A DNA stretch of 64,000 nucleotides from Thermosyntropha sp. (GTDB taxonomy: Bacteria; Bacillota; Syntrophomonadia; Syntrophomonadales; Syntrophomonadaceae): the NCBI RefSeq assembly GCF_017656155.1, contig NZ_JACDOH010000009.1:35665-99664 (forward strand), given 5' to 3'. The position numbers and the translations under genes were made by a program. Positions 9,500 through 19,110 of the stretch are shown piece after piece. Numbering within the stretch: position 1 is the stretch's first letter; each line of letters starts with the position of its first letter. The notes under the pieces were generated by a model. That model did not search any database, was not told the DNA's origin, and saw only the letters and a list, made by a program, of their open reading frames with translations.

Positions 9500-10537
9500 T
9501 TAAAGCAATATCTCTATTTTATCATATCCTGAACCAGTAACCTTCCCTATTTCGAAAAATGCACATTTTCGATTTTTCAATCCTTTTACAAGCTTTTCTG
9601 CTTTTTCTTCACTTACTGCTATTAAAAGCCCTCCGGCCGTTTCCGGAGAAAAAAGGAGATCTGCTACTATAGAATCTACGCCAGGGTTTATATTTACTTT
9701 ATCTATAAGATAATCCCGGTTAGTATACGCTCCCCCGGGTATTAAACCCATCCGGGCATGATCTAATGTCTCCTGCATAAATCCAACCTTGCTTGAATAG
9801 ATCTCCACCTTCACATCGCTGCCGGAAGCCATCTCATACAGATGTCCGATAAGCCCAAAACCGGTAATATCCGTAGCCGCATGAACCTCCGCCTCTATCA
9901 TAGCTTCACATGCTTCTTTATTAAGCATAGTCATCCAGTAAACTGCTTCTTCATAAGCTTCTTTAGAGACCATATCCGCTTTAATTGCAGTAGCAATAAC
10001 ACCATTGCCCAAAGGTTTGGTCAAAAATAAAATATCCCCCGGTTTAGCTCCGGAATTGCCAATTATCTTATCCGGATGCACTATCCCCGTTACCGATAAG
10101 CCGTATTTAGGCTCATTATCATCAACCGTGTGTCCTCCAACTAAAAGAGCCCCGGCTTCCTTTATTTTATCCAGACCACCCCTCAGTATTTCCTTTAAAA
10201 CATAAAGATCAGCACACTGAGGAAAACATACGAGGTTCATAGCCAGCAAAGGCTTTCCTCCCATGGCATAGACATCATTAATCGCATTAGCTGCCGCCAC
10301 CTGTCCAAAAACATATGGATCATCTACCATAGGAGTAAAAAAATCCATGGTTTGTATCAAGGCAATTTCCTCGCTTATCTTAAAAACCCCTGCATCATCC
10401 CGGGTATCCAATCCCACCAGAAGGTCGGGATGATACGGGAGCTCAAAATCACCAAGAATCTTTTCCAAGGTCCCCGGACCTATCTTGGCAGCTCAGCCAG
10501 CCGCTCGAACCATCTGGGTTAATCTTACTTTTTCCAT
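9500..10537 (-). CDS. selD: Selenide, water dikinase containing selenocysteine at the active site (in-frame UGA)
   Basis: Makes selenophosphate from selenide and ATP, the Se donor for Sec synthesis. A plain translation starts only at TTG 10468. The true ATG is at 10537 after AGGGGTGAGGAT, with an in-frame TGA at codon 15 (10493-10495). The context AAG-U-AAKIGPG puts the UGA exactly at the catalytic Cys/Sec position, three residues before the essential lysine. A hairpin just 3' of the UGA (AGGTC, CGGG loop, GACCT) fits a bacterial SECIS. The remaining 330 residues show the SelD ATP-binding core (DDAGVF, GGHTVDD, DITGFGL). selA, selB and selC are all in this window. Total length is 345 residues. 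Confidence 0.95.
10462..10495 (-). promoter_or_regulatory. Bacterial SECIS element in selD
   Basis: Starting at the UGA, the mRNA can fold CCA...TGG around an AGGTC/GACCT stem with a short GC-rich apical loop and an unpaired GAU on the 5' side. A small apical loop with a bulged U about 15-20 bases after the UGA is the known SelB-binding layout. Confidence 0.7.
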
Positions 10538-10566
10538 ATCCTCACCCCTTTCCGAAAAAATATACA

Positions 10567-11946
10567 TTATCCTCTAAATGACTGCATAAATGCTTTATAT
10601 CCTTTATAAGCCATGTAAACATCTGCCTTGCTAACCACTTCAAAAGGAGAATGCATCCCTAAAACAGCCACCCCACAGTCGACAACTTCCATGCCGTAGT
10701 ATGCCATATATTGAGCCACGGTTCCTCCGCCGCCTATATCTACCTTCCCCAACTCGCCTACCTGCCATAAAACCTGGTTATCATCAAAAAGGCCTCTTAC
10801 TTTAGCTAAAAACTCAGGATTGGCATCATTAGATTCCGCTTTTCCTCTCGAACCTGTATATTTAGTCAAAACTACCCCGCCTGACAGAAAACTGCAGTTC
10901 ATTTTTTCAAATACCTCCGGATAATTGGGATCAACTGCCGCATTTACATCAGCCGAAAGTGCATAAGAATCAGCCAAGGCTTTTCTTACCATATAATAGC
11001 TGTCATTTCCACTCCTGTGCAGAAGAAAAGCAGTTAAATTTTCAATAATAAGGGACTGCAAGCCGGTATTACCTGTACTGCCTATTTCCTCCTTATCAAC
11101 AAAGAGGCATAAAGCAGTTCGTTCAGGTTTTTCCACCTCCAAAATCGCTTTAAGGGAAGTATATGCACTGACCCGGTCATCCTGGCCATAGCCTCCGATC
11201 ATGCTTTGATCAAACCCAACTTCTTTAGCTTTAAAGGCTGGAACCAACTGCAGCTCCGCACTGGTAAAATCATCCTCATCAATATCATACCTGGTCTTAA
11301 GCAAGTTTTTTATATAAGCCTTTACTTTATTTTTTTCTTCTCCTTTAAATGGTCTGCTGCCTATCAGAGCATTTAAATCTTCCCCTTTTACCGCTTCCCC
11401 CATTTTCTTTTCCATTTGCTCTTTGGCCAAATGAGGAAGCAAATCAGCTATAGTTAAAACCGGATCTTCCTCTTTTTCGCCTATATTAATATTTACAACC
11501 CGTCCGTCTTTCTTAATCACCACTCCGTGCAAAGCTAGAGGAATGCTGAGCCACTGGTATTTTTTTATACCTCCGTAATAATGGGTTTTAAAAAATGCCA
11601 TATTATCCGATTCATATAAAGGATTAGGCTTTAAATCTATGCGCGGAGCATCAATATGTGATACAACCATATTCATTCCTTCACTTAAAGGCTTTTCTCC
11701 TACAATCATAAGCCCGGCAATTTTATTTTTCCCTGTCCAAAACAGCTTCTGTCCGCATTTTATTTCTTTAACTTCTTTAAGATCACAGAACCCTGCCTTT
11801 TGGGCTTCATTAAGTATAAAAGACACTGTCTCCCGCTCAGTTTTAGCCTGATTTAAAAAATCCACATATCCTTTACTAAACCCATCAATAACGCTTATCT
11901 CCGTATCGCTGATTTCTTCCCATATATTTCTGCTCGTTTCAGCCAT
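10567..11946 (-). CDS. M18-family aminopeptidase
   Basis: 459-residue cytosolic zinc aminopeptidase. Metal-site motifs of M18 are present: SHIDAPR near 107, GQDDRVS near 248, and DKEEIGSTGN near 281 with the catalytic glutamates. Late GGGTVAQY and GMHSPFEVVSKAD are also family-typical. It removes N-terminal residues from peptides, often acidic or neutral ones. The ATG follows AAGGAGGT. It probably helps recycle imported or internal peptides; no substrate can be assigned. Confidence 0.92.
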   Translation of the reverse strand: MAETSRNIWEEISDTEISVIDGFSKGYVDFLNQAKTERETVSFILNEAQKAGFCDLKEVKEIKCGQKLFWTGKNKIAGLMIVGEKPLSEGMNMVVSHIDAPRIDLKPNPLYESDNMAFFKTHYYGGIKKYQWLSIPLALHGVVIKKDGRVVNINIGEKEEDPVLTIADLLPHLAKEQMEKKMGEAVKGEDLNALIGSRPFKGEEKNKVKAYIKNLLKTRYDIDEDDFTSAELQLVPAFKAKEVGFDQSMIGGYGQDDRVSAYTSLKAILEVEKPERTALCLFVDKEEIGSTGNTGLQSLIIENLTAFLLHRSGNDSYYMVRKALADSYALSADVNAAVDPNYPEVFEKMNCSFLSGGVVLTKYTGSRGKAESNDANPEFLAKVRGLFDDNQVLWQVGELGKVDIGGGGTVAQYMAYYGMEVVDCGVAVLGMHSPFEVVSKADVYMAYKGYKAFMQSFRG

Positions 11947-12003
11947 GATTTTACCTCCTTAAAATTTTATATTCAGTTTATATTTCCCAGCCAGGCTGGT
12001 TTA

Positions 12004-12639
12004 TTATACCTTAAAAACAATCATGCTTTTTATATTTTCAAAAAGTGTCAGCATTTTATTGGCAAGAAAAGAATCATTTATATATTCTTTCAATACAATA
12101 AGCTCAGGAACCCCTATATCAGCCCCCGCTTTCAGCCAGGGAAAAAATATTCCCAGAATTACAGAAATAATAATCATATTTTTAATAAGGACTACTATCA
12201 TGCCTGATAAACGGTTTAACCAGCTCAAAATTCCAACCATAAAAACCTGATCCAAAAGATTCCAGATAAACTGCACCATCTTACTCAAAACTAAAAAAAG
12301 CAAAAGAAAAGATAACCCTAAAACAAAAAAAGCAGCTAAGAAATACGCTATGTCTCCTGACCCCAGCCGTAACAAATCCGGATTTACCATAAAACCTTGA
12401 GCAACGGGAAAACTAGCAAAAGGAAACCTTTCTCGCAAAAAGTCGGCTAAAAGGGTGATTATTCCATAGTAATCCTCCAGATAAAAAGCCAGGTTGTCAT
12501 AATAGGTTAAAGCCAGAATAAAACCGGCCACTATCCCTATTATTCCGCCTAAAGCCTTTATAAATCCCTGTCTGAATCCTGATATCAAACTTAAAACTGC
12601 TATCCCACATATAAAATAATCAATTATATTAAACTCCAT
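12004..12639 (-). CDS. CvpA-family membrane protein
   Basis: 211 residues with four to five hydrophobic helices and the N-terminal CvpA pattern (IIDYFICGIAV...GFRQGFIKALGG). The family is named after a colicin V production gene; other members are linked to envelope integrity, and the biochemical role is not settled. A TATAAT-like box on the minus strand (12709-12714) may be its -10 element. It lies downstream of a 336-base intergenic region. Confidence 0.8.
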   Translation of the reverse strand: MEFNIIDYFICGIAVLSLISGFRQGFIKALGGIIGIVAGFILALTYYDNLAFYLEDYYGIITLLADFLRERFPFASFPVAQGFMVNPDLLRLGSGDIAYFLAAFFVLGLSFLLLFLVLSKMVQFIWNLLDQVFMVGILSWLNRLSGMIVVLIKNMIIISVILGIFFPWLKAGADIGVPELIVLKEYINDSFLANKMLTLFENIKSMIVFKV

Positions 12640-12975
12640 AATTTCACCTTATAAGTTGCCCTTAAGTTCTGCAACCCGATTAACATTCTGGAATTAATAT
12701 CCTTTTAAATTATAGCACAAAAATGCCAAAATAAATAAGGAGCCTTGAAGGCTCCTTATTTTACACATTCCCTCTCCCCCGAATATATATTCTGCTTTAT
12801 ATTGTTCATAAAATCATTTTATTACTTATAAGTATAATACATAAAATAAAAAAAATAAATACCCTTTTAAAAAATTTTTGCTTTTTCATTTTTTTATCTA
12901 AGCAAAAATAGCATCCACCCCATGTGGAAAAAAATGATATAATAATTCTGCACTGACACTTGAGAGGTGAAAAAT
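12640..12975. other. Divergent intergenic region with an orphan hairpin
   Basis: Between the CvpA-like gene (minus) and the TVP38-like gene (plus). It holds a terminator-like hairpin at 12735-12763, a minus-strand TATAAT-like box at 12709-12714 and a plus-strand TATAAT at 12938-12943. I see no gene. Confidence 0.6.
12735..12763. terminator. Orphan bidirectional terminator-like hairpin
   Basis: AAGGAGCC/GGCTCCTT stem with a TTGA loop, flanked by A-rich and T-rich tracts on both strands. It lies between two diverging genes, so no upstream gene needs it; it could be an attenuator for the CvpA-like gene. Confidence 0.55.
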
Positions 12976-13569
12976 ATGGAAACGATCACAACCCTTAAAG
13001 ATATGGCTGCTGTAACTTCTTATATGAAAAACTTCGGCATGTGGGCACCTTTAATTGCCTTTATGCTTTTTACAGTTCAGGCAGCACTGCCTGTTTTCCC
13101 TTATATTATACTGGCCTCTGCCGGGGGCATTCTTTTCGGTTTTAAAACTGGATTCTTATTAGCCTGGTCTGGTGCTTTAGTAGGAGCCTGTATAGCTTAT
13201 TGGATAAGTCGCTATCTAGGAGCCGATTGGGTAATTGAACAGGTAAAAGTTCGTTTCGGCTACGACCTGCGTGAGATGGATCAAAGCATGGCTTTCTGGA
13301 GTATAGTTTTAGCCCGGGTAATACCTGTAATCCCAACTCCGGTAATCAATGTAGCAGCTGCCGTCGGCGGCGTGCCGTTCTGGACTTTTTTCTTCTCTTC
13401 AGCCATAGGTAAAATCCCAACGGCTATACTTTATACCGGTCTCGGTATATGCCTTTTTAACACCCGGGATATAAAACTTGCCTTAATTATATTAGGTGCC
13501 ATAGCAGGGCTAGCTGTTGCCGGAAAGCTTATCAAAAATAATAAGAAGATTTTTCTAAAATCCAAATAA
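12976..13569 (+). CDS. TVP38/TMEM64 (DedA-superfamily, VTT domain) membrane protein
   Basis: 197 residues. Several hydrophobic segments surround the VTT core: PYIILASAGGILFGF, then GALVGACIAYWISRYLGADWV and the late ARVIPVIPTPVINVAAAVGGV, which has the arginine/proline motif of this superfamily. Related proteins act as lipid scramblases or carriers of undecaprenyl-phosphate-like lipids. The ATG at 12976 follows GAGAGGTG; a GTG three codons earlier is less well placed. It is the only plus-strand gene in the first 26 kb and ends at a strong terminator. Confidence 0.85.
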   Translation: METITTLKDMAAVTSYMKNFGMWAPLIAFMLFTVQAALPVFPYIILASAGGILFGFKTGFLLAWSGALVGACIAYWISRYLGADWVIEQVKVRFGYDLREMDQSMAFWSIVLARVIPVIPTPVINVAAAVGGVPFWTFFFSSAIGKIPTAILYTGLGICLFNTRDIKLALIILGAIAGLAVAGKLIKNNKKIFLKSK

Positions 13570-13617
13570 AAATATCCCTGCTTTAAGTTCTTTTTAAACA
13601 AAAAATCACATAAAAAT

Positions 13618-13650
13618 AAAAGGACAGTATCAAACTGTCCTTCGTTTTTT
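13618..13650. terminator. Bidirectional terminator between the TVP38-like gene and selC
   Basis: GGACAGT/ACTGTCC stem with a 5-base loop. T-rich tails occur on both strands (TTCGTTTTTT on plus, TTATTTTTA on minus), closing the membrane-protein gene and selC from opposite sides. Confidence 0.85.
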
Positions 13651-13656
13651 CTACTC

Positions 13657-13754
13657 TGGCGGAAGCGTGTGAGAATCGAACTCACCTGCGCCGGGACCAC
13701 CGCCGCACGACTGGATTTGAAGTCCAGGCGGCCCACCAGGACCGATCCGCTTCC
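13657..13754 (-). tRNA. selC: tRNA-Sec (anticodon TCA)
   Basis: Minus strand, about 98 bases with encoded CCA. The anticodon arm CTGGA-CTTCAAA-TCCAG gives TCA, which reads UGA. It has the extended acceptor arm (GGAAGCG paired with CGCTTCC) and the very long variable arm (CGTGCGGC to GTCCCGGCGC) that mark selC. Serine is loaded and converted to Sec by SelA, and SelB delivers it; both genes are about 10 kb away. It serves selD in this same window. Confidence 0.96.
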
Positions 13755-13802
13755 GCATATGAGTATATAACGTTTAATTATACTTGTCAAATACAGCTTT
13801 TG

Positions 13803-14459
13803 CTAAACCTCAGAACGAACCAGAACCGATTCGATTTTATATCCTTTTTCTTCCAGTTCCTTGACAGCCTCCTGGCAATTCAGCTCCTCTACTCTTATGA
13901 TAGCCTTGTGTAAATTTCTTCTTTCATCAAAATAGACTACGGTATTAAGTATGTTTATCTTCCGATCGCCGAAAACCCTGGTTATATCAGCTAAAACTCC
14001 AGGTTTATCTTCTATAAACAAATCTATTCGCGTATGGGGCCTGGTTACCCCTAATATCTGGATTAATGAATCAAAAATATCTGTTTCCGTTATTATCCCT
14101 ACCAGTTTCCCATCTTCAACTACCGGAAGCCCGCTTATCTTATTATCCCGCATCAGCCTTGCTGCTGTTTCAATATAGTTATCAGCATCCACGGTAATCA
14201 ATCTTTGCTTTTTAGGAAGAATATCACCTATTGTAGTCTTGGCTAAAATATAATTAAGCTCATGGATGCTGAGCGAAGTAGCAGCTGAAGGCATGGCATG
14301 ATTTAAATCGCTCAAAGTTATTATCCCAACCAGCCTGCCGTGATCCATGACTGGAAGACGCCGGACATTATTTTCCTTCATCAGGCGAAAAGCCTCGTTT
14401 ACACTGCTTGATATTTCGACTGTTACAACCCGGCTGTTCATTTTATCTTTTACTTTCAT
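13803..14459 (-). CDS. CBS-pair and ACT domain protein (AcuB-like)
   Basis: 218 residues: two CBS repeats (about 7-60 and 75-135, with LVGIITLSDL and LVGIITETDI) that typically bind adenine nucleotides, followed by an ACT domain (about 143-215) that usually senses an amino acid. This layout resembles AcuB-type proteins. It lies just downstream of the liv importer genes in the same direction, so it may be a regulator tied to amino-acid status; that link is inferred. The ATG follows GAGGAGGG. Confidence 0.82.
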   Translation of the reverse strand: MKVKDKMNSRVVTVEISSSVNEAFRLMKENNVRRLPVMDHGRLVGIITLSDLNHAMPSAATSLSIHELNYILAKTTIGDILPKKQRLITVDADNYIETAARLMRDNKISGLPVVEDGKLVGIITETDIFDSLIQILGVTRPHTRIDLFIEDKPGVLADITRVFGDRKINILNTVVYFDERRNLHKAIIRVEELNCQEAVKELEEKGYKIESVLVRSEV

Positions 14460-14524
14460 AACAATCCCTCCTCAGGATATCCCTGGCATAAGCCTTTTGT
14501 ACCACAATAAAGGCGGTATCAACA

Positions 14525-15229
14525 TTAACCGCCTAAATACGCCTTTTTAACTTCTTCACTCTTCATCAATTCACCTGCCTGCCCTTGCAGAACTATTTCG
14601 CCAGTTTCAATCACATAAGCTTTATCTGCAATAGATAAGGCCATATGTGCATTTTGCTCAACCAAAAGTATCGTTGTCCCTTTACTGTTTATATCTTTAA
14701 TAATTTCAAAAATTTCTTTTACCAGCAAAGGAGCAAGACCCATAGAAGGCTCATCCATTAAAAGCAAAGACGGTCTCGCCATCAAAGCCCGGCCAATGGC
14801 AAGCATCTGCTGTTCTCCTCCGCTTAAAGTCCCGGCCAACTGTTTCCTTCTTTCTTTTAGACGGGGAAAACGGTCAAATACCTCATCTAAATCCCGGGCA
14901 ATCTCTTTTTTGTCTTTTCTGAGGTAAGCCCCCATCTCCAGGTTTTCTAAAACTGTCATGGCTGCAAATACGCGCCTTCCTTCCGGAACCTGGGATATGC
15001 CCATTTCCACGATTTTGGCCGGCGCAATGCGGGTAATATCAGTTCCCTTGTAAATTATGCTGCCACTTCTGGGACGCAGGAGGCCGGATATAGTCTTGAG
15101 GGTAGTCGTTTTGCCAGCACCATTGGCGCCTATTAAAGTCACTATACTGCCCTGTTCTACTTCAAACGATAATTTTTTTAGAGCATGAATCGCACCATAA
15201 TATACATCTATTTCATTTACTTTAAGCAC
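14525..15229 (-). CDS. livF: Branched-chain amino-acid ABC importer, ATPase LivF
   Basis: 234 residues. Walker A GANGAGKTTT, signature LSGGEQQ, Walker B LLLMDEPSMGL and the switch histidine (H in EQNAHMALS) are complete. Short length and the YGAIHALK start are typical of LivF. GTG start after GAGAGGAGG, 2 bases after livG. Last gene of the livJHMGF operon; it powers uptake across the cytoplasmic membrane. Confidence 0.93.
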   Translation of the reverse strand: MLKVNEIDVYYGAIHALKKLSFEVEQGSIVTLIGANGAGKTTTLKTISGLLRPRSGSIIYKGTDITRIAPAKIVEMGISQVPEGRRVFAAMTVLENLEMGAYLRKDKKEIARDLDEVFDRFPRLKERRKQLAGTLSGGEQQMLAIGRALMARPSLLLMDEPSMGLAPLLVKEIFEIIKDINSKGTTILLVEQNAHMALSIADKAYVIETGEIVLQGQAGELMKSEEVKKAYLGG

Positions 15230-15231
15230 CT

Positions 15232-15996
15232 TTATACCTCCTCTCCCAGATAAGCTTCAATTACCCGCTTATTATTGCGGATTTCTTCCGGTTTTCCTTC
15301 CGCTATAACCTGTCCATAATCAAGCACATATATGCGCTCACAAACTCCCATAACTAATGACATGTCATGTTCAATAAGCAAAATTGACAGGCCAAACTCA
15401 TCCCGCAGGCGGCGGATAAGTTCCATCAATTCTAAAGTTTCATTCGGATTCATGCCGGCTGCCGGCTCATCTAGAATCAAAAGCGTAGGATGAGTAGCTA
15501 ATGCCCTGGCAATCTCCAGCCTTCTCTGTTCACCATAAGGCAGGTTAGAAGCAATTTCATCCTTTTTGTAATCTAAATTAAATAAAGAAAGCCATTTCAA
15601 AGCTTCTTCCTCTATCTTTGCTTCCCCTTTATAAAAAGAACCAAATCTTACAACAGCTGCCGGCAAGCTGTACGGAACATCTTTATGCAAAGCGATTTTT
15701 ACATTTTCTAAAACAGTAAGATTATTAAAAAGCCTGATATTCTGAAAAGTCCTGGCAATCCCCTTTTTACATATAGCATAAGGGGGGAGTCCGCCGATAT
15801 TTTCCCCTTTAAAAATAATTTCCCCTTCATCCGGCTTATATACGCCGGTGATCAAATTAAATACCGTAGTTTTTCCTGCTCCATTAGGCCCAATAAGGCC
15901 TATAAGCTCATTTTCCCGTATCTCCATATTAAAATTTAAAACTGCGCTTAAACCGCCGAAAGACTTGCATAAATTATTTATCTTCAAAAGAGCCAT
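15232..15996 (-). CDS. livG: Branched-chain amino-acid ABC importer, ATPase LivG
   Basis: 254 residues. Walker A GPNGAGKTTVFN, the LivG-type ITGVYKPDEGEI and GIARTFQNIRLF, signature LPYGEQRRLE and Walker B LLILDEPAAGMNP are all present. The ATG at 15996 lies 8 bases after GGAG; a GTG at 16005 is also open. The start overlaps the end of livM by 23 bases, showing tight coupling. Confidence 0.93.
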   Translation of the reverse strand: MALLKINNLCKSFGGLSAVLNFNMEIRENELIGLIGPNGAGKTTVFNLITGVYKPDEGEIIFKGENIGGLPPYAICKKGIARTFQNIRLFNNLTVLENVKIALHKDVPYSLPAAVVRFGSFYKGEAKIEEEALKWLSLFNLDYKKDEIASNLPYGEQRRLEIARALATHPTLLILDEPAAGMNPNETLELMELIRRLRDEFGLSILLIEHDMSLVMGVCERIYVLDYGQVIAEGKPEEIRNNKRVIEAYLGEEV

Positions 15997-16942
15997 CTTT
16001 TCCACTCCAAATCCTGCCCAAGATTTTTACGGAAAGTTCCTTATTTCCCATAAGTCCCTGGGGACGATAAATCATAATGAGTATAAGTATAAGGGCATAT
16101 ATTATCATTCTTACGGCTGGAAACGCCTGCAGAACAGCAGTAAGCAAAGTTACAAAAACCGCCGCAATCACTGCTCCGGTAGTGCTTCCCAATCCGCCTA
16201 AAACCACCATTACCAGAACATCAAATGACTTTAAGAAATTAAAAGTTTCCGGTTTTATGATATAGAAATAATGAGCATACAAAACTCCTGCAAAACCAGC
16301 AAAAAAGGCCCCTACCACAAAAGCCAAAACCTTGTAGTTGGTAGTATTAACCCCCATAACCTCTGAGGCAATTTCATCTTCTCTTACTGATATTATAGCC
16401 CTTCCATAACTGGAATTGATCAAATTCTGAATAACAAAAATGGTAACAACCACCCCGGCAAAAAGCCAACCCCAGCTGGTAAGCTTAGGGATTCCTACCA
16501 CTCCGGCTGGTCCTCCTACATAGTCGATATTCTGCAAAATTACCCGTATTATTTCGCCAAAACCCAGGGTAGCAATAGCCAAATAGTCTCCTTTAAGCCT
16601 GAGCGTAGGTACTCCGATTACAAATCCAGCCAGAGCTGCTCCAAGGCATCCAGCTATTATCCCAACAATAAAAGGCATACCCATAAATTTAGTCAGGACT
16701 ACAGAAACATAAGCGCCTACCGCCATGAAACCTGCATGTCCCAAAGAAAGCTGCCCGGTAAAACCGTTAATCAGATTAAGGCTCACCGCCAAAATTATAT
16801 TTATACACATTGAAGTCAAAGTTATCTGATGATACTGATTGAATATTCCGGCAGTAATAAAATACTGAACTAAAGTAAAAATAACTGCCAAAGCCACAAC
16901 TTCAATAATGAATTTTCCCCATCTTGTTTCTAACATCTTCAT
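15974..16942 (-). CDS. livM: Branched-chain amino-acid ABC importer, permease LivM
   Basis: About 322 residues with nine or so hydrophobic helices and the LivM pattern (GQLSLGHAGFMAVGAY near 66-81 and the EAA-type GDYLAIATLGFGEIIRV). The frame begins at GTG 16951 immediately after the livH stop; AGGTGG favours one of two adjacent ATGs (16945 or 16942). It pairs with LivH to form the membrane pore. Confidence 0.92.
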   Translation of the reverse strand: MKMLETRWGKFIIEVVALAVIFTLVQYFITAGIFNQYHQITLTSMCINIILAVSLNLINGFTGQLSLGHAGFMAVGAYVSVVLTKFMGMPFIVGIIAGCLGAALAGFVIGVPTLRLKGDYLAIATLGFGEIIRVILQNIDYVGGPAGVVGIPKLTSWGWLFAGVVVTIFVIQNLINSSYGRAIISVREDEIASEVMGVNTTNYKVLAFVVGAFFAGFAGVLYAHYFYIIKPETFNFLKSFDVLVMVVLGGLGSTTGAVIAAVFVTLLTAVLQAFPAVRMIIYALILILIMIYRPQGLMGNKELSVKILGRIWSGKDGSFEDK

Positions 16943-16951
16943 CATATCCAC

Positions 16952-17842
16952 CTACACTTTTTCGCCGGTATTCTTGCCGAATATACCGGTAGGCTTAATT
17001 AAAAGTATCAGAATGAGTACACCAAAAGCAACTGCATCGCGGTAAAGGCTATTGCCATATCCGCTTACCAAAGTTTCCAAAATTCCCAAAATAAAGCCAC
17101 CAACCATCGCTCCAGGTATTATGCCTATTCCACCTAAAACAGCAGCAACAAATGCCTTAAGTCCGGGAAGTATTCCCATCAAAGGGTTTATTGTGTTGTA
17201 ATAAACACCTATCATAACACCTGCAGCAGCAGCCAGGGCAGAACCTAAAGCAAAGGTCATAGATATAGTATTATCTACATTTATGCCCATTAAAACAGCA
17301 GCATCCTTATCTTCTGATACTGCCCGCATCGCCTTTCCTGTCTTGGTATTCTTAACTATAAACTGAAGGATTATCATAAGCACAATCGCCGAAATAAAAA
17401 TAAAAATATCCTTATTGGAAACGGAAAGCCCTAAAAAGTTGTAATCATGTACAGGAAAAGCCCCTTGCGGGAAAATCCTCTGCTGTGGAGTCAATAAAAA
17501 TATGGTGGTATATTCTAAAAACAAAGATACGCCTATAGCTGTGATAAGGGCAGCTATTCGGGTCGCCCGGCGCAAAGGCTTATAAGCTACTTTTTCTATA
17601 ATCACCCCTAAAAGGGCACAAGCAATCATGGCAAAAATCATAGCAACCATGATATTAGTCCCCAGGAGGCTTACCGAAAAAAATCCTATATAAGCCCCTA
17701 CCATCATAACATCGCCGTGGGCAAAATTTATAAGTTTTATAATACCGTAAATCATGGTATATCCCAAGGCAATTAAGGCATATATCGCTCCTAAAGATAA
17801 ACCGTTAACTATTTGTTGCATTAATTCCAGCAATATCCCCAC
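16952..17842 (-). CDS. livH: Branched-chain amino-acid ABC importer, permease LivH
   Basis: 296 residues, multi-pass, with the LivH core (NGLSLGAIYALIALGYTMIYG, INFAHGDVMMVGAY) and the late AVLGGIGIIPGAMVGG loop. GTG start close to TAGGAGGAA. It is transcribed with livJ just upstream and livM just downstream with no gap. Confidence 0.93.
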   Translation of the reverse strand: MGILLELMQQIVNGLSLGAIYALIALGYTMIYGIIKLINFAHGDVMMVGAYIGFFSVSLLGTNIMVAMIFAMIACALLGVIIEKVAYKPLRRATRIAALITAIGVSLFLEYTTIFLLTPQQRIFPQGAFPVHDYNFLGLSVSNKDIFIFISAIVLMIILQFIVKNTKTGKAMRAVSEDKDAAVLMGINVDNTISMTFALGSALAAAAGVMIGVYYNTINPLMGILPGLKAFVAAVLGGIGIIPGAMVGGFILGILETLVSGYGNSLYRDAVAFGVLILILLIKPTGIFGKNTGEKV

Positions 17843-17893
17843 TTCCTCCTATCAGTGGTCCCGTAAAGAGAGGGGGCAACCCCCTCCCCCTAC

Positions 17894-19057
17894 TTATTTA
17901 GGTTCAATTCTGGTGTTCATTACCTGTTTTCCATCTTTAAATTCAATGATAACCCCTGCCTTAACCGGGTTATGCTGCTCATCAATGCTCATCCTACCTG
18001 TTACACCTTCAAAATCCTTGATGTTTTCTAAAGCATTCTTTATATCTTCCGGATTTGTGCTGTTAGCATCCTTTATAGCCTGAGCCAAAAGCTGCACGGC
18101 ATCATATGCCAAAGCGGCAAACGCATCCGGTTCTTTATTATACTTTTCTTTATAAGCTTTTACAAATTTCTGCACTTTCGGATTTTGGTCTTGGACAGAA
18201 TAATGATTGGTAAAGTACGTATTATTGAGATTGGCTTTCCCCGCAACTTCGATCATGTCGGGAGAATCCCAGCCGTCTCCTCCGCCCATCGGCGCAGTTA
18301 TTCCCAATTCACGGGCCTGTTTGATGAGAGGAGCTACCTCTTCATAATAACCTGGAACATAGATAAAGTCAGGATTTAATCCCCTTATCTTGGTTAAAGT
18401 AGCTCTAAAATCGCGGTCTCCCTTGACAAATCCTTCTTCAGCCAGGATTTTGCCGCCTTTTTCAGTAAAGGTCTTCTTGAAGTATTCAGCCAATCCTTTG
18501 CCGTAGTCGCTGGAAGCATCCTTCAGAATGACTGCAGTTTTGGCTCCCAGGTTTTCATAGGCAAATTGAGCCATTAAAGTTCCCTGAAAAGGATCGATAA
18601 AACATACCCGGAAAATATAATCCAAAGTTTCACCTTTTTCATTGACTGTCACATTAACTGCAGTAGCTGCCGGTGCAATGAGCGGAATCTTATTGTCCAT
18701 CATTACAAGGGTACATCCCTGAACATTTCCGCTGGTAAGTGGTCCGATTTGAGCAACAATACCTTTTCCTACCAGATCGGCACTTACGCTCATAGCCTCA
18801 TCAGCCTGTGATTTGTTATCCCTTTCAATCGCATTAATCTTTTTGCCTAATACTCCACCTTCAGCATTAATCTGCTCAATAGCCAACATTGCACCATCGC
18901 GTGCATTAGTGCCATAGCTGGCAACCGCTCCGGAAAGTTCGGCGTTTATGCCTACAAGTATTTCTTCTCCACCGCCAGCCTTTCCTCCGCATCCGGCAAC
19001 TATGCCGAACATGAAAAGCATCAAAACTACCAAAACTACCTTCCTGCTGATTCTCAT
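17894..19057 (-). CDS. livJ: Branched-chain amino-acid ABC importer, substrate-binding lipoprotein
   Basis: 387 residues. The signal peptide ends in a lipobox (IVAGC, Cys23), so the mature protein is lipid-anchored outside the membrane. The rest is a Periplas_BP_6 fold starting EILVGINAELSGAVASYG. Ligands of this family include Leu, Ile and Val but also other amino acids and organic acids, so specificity is open. First gene of the liv operon; ATG after AAGGAGGAA. Confidence 0.92.
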   Translation of the reverse strand: MRISRKVVLVVLMLFMFGIVAGCGGKAGGGEEILVGINAELSGAVASYGTNARDGAMLAIEQINAEGGVLGKKINAIERDNKSQADEAMSVSADLVGKGIVAQIGPLTSGNVQGCTLVMMDNKIPLIAPAATAVNVTVNEKGETLDYIFRVCFIDPFQGTLMAQFAYENLGAKTAVILKDASSDYGKGLAEYFKKTFTEKGGKILAEEGFVKGDRDFRATLTKIRGLNPDFIYVPGYYEEVAPLIKQARELGITAPMGGGDGWDSPDMIEVAGKANLNNTYFTNHYSVQDQNPKVQKFVKAYKEKYNKEPDAFAALAYDAVQLLAQAIKDANSTNPEDIKNALENIKDFEGVTGRMSIDEQHNPVKAGVIIEFKDGKQVMNTRIEPK

Positions 19058-19110
19058 ATATCTTCCTCCTTTTTATTTTTTATCTTATCACGGGAAAGCC
19101 GTGAAATCAT

